Source: Ancylostoma caninum (Eukaryota; Nematoda; Chromadorea; Rhabditida; Ancylostomatidae). Taken from it: 64,000 bases of DNA. A model generated the notes under the pieces. That model was given only the letters and a program-made list of their open reading frames with translations. It made no database searches and had not been told where the DNA came from. The translations under genes were made by a program, and so were the position numbers. The DNA lies in the NCBI GenBank assembly GCA_037903475.1, contig JBAJFG010000104.1:806001-870000 (forward strand), given 5' to 3'. Below, in pieces: positions 59,301-64,000 of this stretch. Numbering within the stretch: the stretch's first letter is position 1; each line of letters starts with the position of its first letter.

Positions 59301-59403
59301 TCCAACAGCAGCTGGTGATGATGAACTCGTATCCGTGCTGTTCACCATTGATCAACTGCTGCGAATGTGCCACGCACCGGCGAATGGGCCAGTTACTCTC
59401 AAG
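37039..59403 (+). CDS. SZT2: SZT2 homologue (KICSTOR complex scaffold), N-terminal ~1000 residues; continues past the window
   Basis: Twenty-six exons join in phase (1005 codons): 37039-37069, 37215-37351, 37907-38011, 38078-38146, 38208-38285, 39183-39275, 39348-39497, 39560-39655, 39873-39946, 40538-40680, 40740-40846, 41019-41233, 41338-41439, 41498-41595, 41876-42179, 42348-42491, 42559-42630, 43121-43211, 43375-43475, 43634-43748, 43813-43875, 43932-44095, 44243-44399, 44616-44722, 48345-48438, 59299-59403. Collinear matches to human SZT2: FRVSRNIRAHW (human YRISRNVRLAW), VLDLSPST, IPGTRRTFCPQIYVSV, VLVQGMLL, IIVITDAV, CFGHVASCELFHFLAMATFG, IRLREGF, WQKWVHMH, VYFYMVK, LQQYVIFPP, LIAESWSEP, VLFTIDQLLRMC. 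SZT2 (about 3430 residues in human) holds KICSTOR together and brings GATOR1 to lysosomes, restraining mTORC1 when amino acids are low. Intron 25 is 10.9 kb and filled with repeats; most others are under 0.7 kb. Roughly two thirds of the protein lies beyond the window. Confidence 0.93.
44723..48344 (+). other. SZT2 intron 24 (3.6 kb) with unassigned coding-like patches
   Basis: The intron starts with GTGGGT and ends with TTTTCTAG. Inside, about 46880-46967 and 47024-47171 read like exons with plausible splice sites. Examples are IIDESMLNQLSAMGVHRSTD before GTAGAG, and open frames in both phases after a TTATTTCAG. Their phases do not fit between SZT2 exons 24 and 25. They are either fortuitous, alternative, or part of a nested gene. 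A GC-rich patch lies at about 45110-45200. Confidence 0.4.
50311..50347. repeat. CT dinucleotide microsatellite
   Basis: About 18 uninterrupted CT units flanked by imperfect CTTT units, within SZT2 intron 25. The Ser-Leu or Arg-Glu frames it produces on either strand are artefacts. Confidence 0.95.
55868..56166. mobile_element. Foldback MITE-like element, arms of about 134 bp
   Basis: The inner arms 55975-56001 and 56033-56059 are inverted copies with one mismatch in 27 bp (AATTTTCCATTTATTCGAA). Similarity continues outward with more differences (TGAGAAA.CCCT.AAG, AATTCAG, ATTCA..AA) to about 55868 and 56166. The ~300-bp unit can fold into one long hairpin with a ~31-bp loop. It has no coding capacity. 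It lies in SZT2 intron 25. Confidence 0.8.
58614..58705 (+). repeat. Dispersed repeat, copy 2 (first copy at 5571-5662)
   Basis: The copy contains CCTGCGTCTCCTAGC, GTAGTCTTA and CGTTTCATGAATC in the same order as at 5571-5662. It lies in SZT2 intron 25, 260 bp before the next foldback element. Confidence 0.6.
58966..59153. mobile_element. Small foldback element just before SZT2 exon 26
   Basis: The left arm 58966-59047 and the right arm 59092-59153 are inverted copies: AAAAGATAGACGGATT, GGCTGCAGAATCG.GG.GGGA and CCTA. The left arm carries about 20 extra bases (near 58997-59015). The centre is about 44 bp. It ends 146 bp before the exon 26 acceptor. Confidence 0.8.
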
Positions 59404-60434
59404 GTATTTTTAAGCAGACTATTGCTGACAAGGATTTACTGCAGAACGATAGAGTTAGCTGGACAAGTGTTCTTAAGTAATTCTTCAGTAATGTTTACAG
59501 TTGTATTATTGTGCAGAAATTTTCAAAGAAACATGTTGAAACAGTCTGGAAGCTAAGAGCATTATGTTTTTTCTCTGCTCCTCTGGCCTATGCTCAGATG
59601 AAACGATGCTTAGTGCTGAGGCTTTTGTTGCAAATTCTCTGCCAGTGATACAAAGGACGGTGATGTGAGAGCTGGCATTGATTGCAGCTGATGACAGAAC
59701 ATTATGGCTGTAATTGGGGTGAAAAAGGTAGTCAGAGGCTGTACTGTATTTCATTACGGTATCTGAACATCGAATGGATCTGGGAAGCCCATGAGATCTC
59801 CTGGAATCCCATTTAGGGCTTATTAGGCCCTGGGCATTAACGCCTCCGCAGATTTAAATGGTTATGTGCTCCAACCATCACTGAACATAGATGTGTTGCT
59901 GTTCCCTGCCCGCTGGGGTTTGCTAGGGATAATGGTCCTTTTTTAGGGTCCCGTTTCACTGTTGACAAGATTTAGGATTTGTAGGATACCGTAATTGATT
60001 GGGTCCAATTTAACCGACATCTTTTGCTCCGCTAAGTGAAGATTTCTTGAATCACTAGGACATCTACCGAAAAAAAGGATCGATGGTTGTCATTTTGTGC
60101 CCAAATCAACGGTTAGTGTGAAATTTATGTCGAAATATCCACAAATGACAACGGAATAAAAGTTTTTAAACAAGCGGGATGAGAGATAGTTGTCACTTTG
60201 AACAGGCTGGGAATTGTACCATAATCATGGATTTTTTTCCAGAATTTTGGAATTTCCTGATTTTCTGGTTCGTAGATTGAATTTGTTTGTGAAAATGATA
60301 ATATATTTTTTCTGATATCTGGTTCGATAGGGAAAGTAACAGAAAGACTGTCGTGTTAACGTCTAGCCTTTTTATTTGCCAAGCGTAACCTCAGTTTATT
60401 GTTGAAAGTCCATCCTATAATTTCAGGAGTAAAG

Positions 60435-60503
60435 ACGGGTAAAGAAGAAATTAGATTTTACCTGGCATTTCCCCTTGACGCTATCATCGAAGGCACTTCC
60501 AGG
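60435..60503 (+). CDS. SZT2: Candidate SZT2 exon 27
   Basis: A frame reading TGKEEIRFYLAFPLDAIIEG ends at a good GTGAGC donor. It resembles the human SZT2 segment that follows the exon-26 region (HEIPFHFDLMGLLPQ) in spacing and hydrophobic pattern. To stay in phase 0 with exon 26 it must use the TAAAG acceptor (start 60435). The better TTTCAG acceptor eight bases upstream would put a stop in frame. The call is therefore tentative. Confidence 0.4.
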
Positions 60504-63500
60504 GTGAGCCAAGTGGGCACAAATCAGGTTTCTAGGATTTGTGTAACCATCATTGGGGAATTTTCAAGTCATCAGCTCGAAATTGCAATTTCCGAAGGAT
60601 TAAGAATTCTATACATTCTCGTTTTTTTTTTTAAAGAAAGCGGTTACATGAGATGTTCCGTGTAGTCAATACGCATGTTCTTTTCAAGATCCATGTGTAT
60701 CGAGGCACATATTCAGTCTGACGTTCACTCACCTGCGAGGCTTCGTTGCCTTATTTGTTTATATAATCGGAAATAGCTTAGTAATGCATCGTGTCATCGA
60801 AATTGTGAGCAGCCAAATTAAGCGGAACCTTGGTGCCTATTGGCTGCTTCTGTGGTTCGCTGAAAAGGTTGTGATTGATATCTTCGATGGGACTGCAGTG
60901 ATAATGAAGCGCATATATTTAGCCAATAGGTTTATTTATAGAAAAATAGGTAGTTTAGTCACTAATCATAACCTCCTTGGTTCCAATGATCTCATGGACT
61001 ACGGCTGGAAAGGTTACCTCATTTGGAACGAAGTTTGGGGTGGCGATTGCGAAAGGGATACTTGAAAAGTGCGTCATCCAGTTTGGTTGGTTGAACGGTG
61101 CCTTATTGTTTGAATTTTTATTTCACTTTCATGTTAAATGAGTCCCCTCTCCTCCCTTTAAAATCGGAAGAATATAATCAAACCTGTAAAAGAAATCTGG
61201 TGCCAAACAGCAAACACCAACACTTACACTAAAATTTAAATGCTTAAAGTAGCCAAACAATATTTTCCACTCGTAATACAAAGGAAAAAACTGAAAGTTT
61301 AACCATCCATCACTCGGAAATCTATGGCTACTCAGTTAATTTCACCGTGCAGAATGAGCCAGATCGTCTAAGGAGGAAACAAACGTCAAAAGCAAATACC
61401 CGCATCAGTGGGCTATGATGCCCTTCAGCACCAGGTCTGAGTTTATAGGAACATGTCAGCTTAAATACACTGTTATATCGGCTACCCTTGTGGGCTGAAC
61501 AAGTTACATAACGAGCAACTAACTCTTGTCATTATTAAATCCGCGAAATTACTCCGAGCTATATGAGAGGTTTTCATTGACAGAGCTGAACCAACCCACC
61601 CGTTCGTGGGTGCCTATGTTGGTTGCAGACATGCCTCATGGTGTTATTTGCCATCTACAACAGTGCTCTGAGCCGCATATGCTGAGTGTTGCTGCACGTT
61701 TATTATGCGGGAACACCGAGCGGCGTACTAAATCATCGATCGAACAAAAGAATAGCGCGCAATGGATTATGAACAACATTCATGATGTTCATTGCCTAGG
61801 ATCGAGGCTAGGAGGGTTTTGGGGGTCTAGTAGAGTATTTTTAGTTCAGCATAGTTTTGCTCCGCCTTCATCGGATGATCTTTCTTGAGCTAAATGAAGA
61901 ACGAGGAGTTCTTGTGCATAGTATGACGGGAAACAACCTCAGAATAAACGTTTACCCTCTTAGACTACCCCTGACTTCCTTAGGCGGGCAAAAAAGGTAG
62001 AAAACGTCGACACTTTAAACGACAGGTACCGCTGTTCAACTCGCCTGTTGTTAAGTAAAGTAATGCTCTCCAATCGGACGGACTGGGAGAGTTTCTTAAG
62101 GTGTTCAAGGCTTCTTCATGGACTGCACTATTTTCTTCTGGAATTTGCTTTATATCTGACATCCTGTTAATAGGTAGCAGAGTCAATTCCCTGATCAATT
62201 CCTCTTTTCGTTGAAATGCTGATTTGGGTAGTCAGTTTGCTTGGAGATAAGATATCGAGGGGAAAACATGCGTATTCGCGTTCTTTGGACAGTGGGAGGA
62301 TTATTTTGGTGTGGACAACTTACACGCAGGAAATTCTGCTCGTGATGCTTCTAACACTTTATTTAGGGTTATGCTGGCATCGGCTTTCGGATTTTTCCTA
62401 AGTTGGACGACGAGTAGCGGGAGAAGGCCCTGTAATATTAATGGTCATGTACACGAAATGGTGGCGTATGTTGAAACTATAATACTTGAAAAATCGTAGA
62501 GGAAGCGTGGAAACTCGTACAAGGGAGTATCGCAACGATTTTTTTTTTGCCAGGAGAGCAACCGACACAACTATGACAACACTGAAATATCTTACTGAAC
62601 AATATTTATATTCACAGCCACAATACCTCAGCCTTCGTTCAAGTACTTCCAGTCAAAATATTTTGCTTTCTGGCGACTGAGAACAGTACGAATCTTGCAT
62701 GTACACTACATAATTGCATGGTTATGGTGCTCCTCATTAAACTATGCAGAGCTGTTTCAAAGTGAACTGTACTCGGAAGTGTTAGTCTTTATTGAAATGC
62801 CCTGCAACGGCATGGGTCCTCAGCACGCAGAAATCTGATCCGTTAATCGCCAAAACAATAGGATTACTGTAAGAAACATTACCTCTCATAACATCACAGC
62901 AACAGAAACAATATCGAACTCTGTGGCGGTATAGTCTGTTACAGGGGACGTCAATCACGATTAGATCAAACTCTGATATTAGAACTGAATCGGCGCCACT
63001 CTATTTCAAACAGTTACCAAGAGGCCCGCAATTGAGTAAAATTGTTGCAAAAACTAAGGAAAAGCTGAAAATCCCCCCACAATCCTCCAGCCGTAGCACC
63101 TAGCCAGCCTGCCGCGCCGCGTGGGTGGTGCGGCGCGCTATTCCGCGGGAATACTGGTAGTGATTGACGTTCCCTTTGGCTGAGGGAGTGCACCAGGGTG
63201 AACTGTCCGCAATTGTGACCGCAGTGGTATCGGCCGGCCCATCGGCCGGTTCCATCGGAGACAGTAGCGGAACATTAAAATGGAAGGAATCACATCACAT
63301 GCATATCAAAACTTACAGAAAAAGCCGAAACCACTGCGGTCGCAATTGCAGACGATGTCCACCCTGGTGCACTTCCTGAGCTAACAGACTATACTTCTTG
63401 TGTGACCGGACAAATCAAAGGTATGCGCTTCTTGGAAAGTTGGTCCTGGTTTAGGTAATGTCATTCTCTCCACACTTCAAAGGGATGAGTACCAATGGAT

Positions 63501-64000
63501 GAGTTTTGTGAGATTAGAAGTCGGAAGTATTGGAGAATACGGAATTGACCTGAAGAGTTCGAATTTTAACGAAAGGTACATGGAGCAATGGCTTGGGACG
63601 TCTGTGTATGAGTAGAGCACCAGGGAAAATCCGGATTGATATAGTTGTTTGGAAAACTTTGATTGAGCTACCCTTTAATCTAGACTTTTGTACCCTTAAG
63701 AAGTGGTCTTTATCTTGCTAAGGTCGGTCTACTTCTATCTGCCATGCCATCTAGGCTCACATCACCAGAATCGATGTTGAACTTCAGTGACTGTTTCTTG
63801 GCCAGGACACATTCTATCAATTAAATATTTATAAGAAGAAAAATTAGGAAAAAGCGAATTTCGAATGCCGGAAAATTATGGAGGAACTCAAAATTTTATT
63901 GTGCCTTCAACAGAGATCAAAGAAAGATTTATAACTCGTCATAAGTTGAGTACTGACGTTTTGCAGCATATGTTTTGTTTTAAAGGTGTCGTCGCGCACT
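60504..64000. other. Right end of window: probably further SZT2 intron
   Basis: No exon with clear SZT2 similarity is seen. Open frames 60784-61065, 61526-61888 and 62486-62680 plus lack recognisable domains. A GC-rich inverted repeat lies at 63181-63380. At the very edge a TTTTGCAG acceptor (ending at 63966) opens a short frame that runs off the window and may be the next exon. Confidence 0.4.
63181..63380. repeat. Inverted repeat with ~55-bp arms
   Basis: 63181-63235 and 63324-63380 are inverted copies with several differences; shared words include GTGCACCAGGGTG, CGCAATTG and GACCGCAGTGGT. A GGCCGGCCCATCGGCCGG palindromic word lies next to the left arm, and a GC-rich stretch (about 63105-63150) precedes it. 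This is probably a MITE-like remnant. Confidence 0.75.

Overview
This is a eukaryotic, intron-rich window with moderately AT-rich intergenic DNA. The genes look nematode: exons of about 50-300 bp, 3' splice sites mostly of the TTTCAG type, and two start codons sitting directly behind a splice acceptor as expected for spliced-leader trans-splicing. The two best-conserved small-to-medium genes match C. elegans raga-1 and saps-1. A strongylid (hookworm-like, clade V) worm is my inference, not a proof. No bacterial or viral genes are seen.

Layout. (1) 2.2-4.75 kb, minus: complete 8-exon RagA-type GTPase. (2) 7.3-14.2 kb, minus: complete 17-exon SAPS-domain protein, the regulatory subunit of protein phosphatase 6; its 2.4-kb second intron holds a 1.7-kb inverted duplication. 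(3) 14.2-20 kb: repeat-rich, with a ~1-kb mariner-type element with perfect 15-bp ends, a foldback element with ~150-bp arms containing tRNA-derived SINE-like sequence, and unassigned coding-like stretches. (4) 19.7-20.5 kb, plus: 3' part of an Ala/Pro/Val-rich then His-rich protein gene. (5) 22.3-24.4 kb, minus: an 8-exon gene for a dual-specificity-phosphatase-like protein whose catalytic signature is destroyed although the gene is intact. (6) 24.4-33.2 kb: gene-poor, with hairpins, direct repeats and homopolymers. (7) 33.2-36.8 kb, minus: a 9-exon gene for a basic, Ser-rich, probably nuclear protein of unknown function. (8) 37.04 kb to the right edge, plus: the first ~1000 residues (26 exons, perhaps 27) of an SZT2 homologue, including one 10.9-kb intron. 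The gene continues beyond the window.

Functionally, two products belong to the same amino-acid sensing route. RagA is the GTPase that carries mTORC1 to the lysosome. SZT2 is the KICSTOR scaffold that brings GATOR1, the RagA GTPase-activating complex, to the lysosome. The SAPS protein targets PP6. The genes are on different strands and are not an operon. Genes 7 and 8 are head-to-head, 251 bp apart. All exon structures were built by hand from splice consensus, reading frame and family similarity. For genes 1, 2, 5, 7 and 8 every exon joins in phase.
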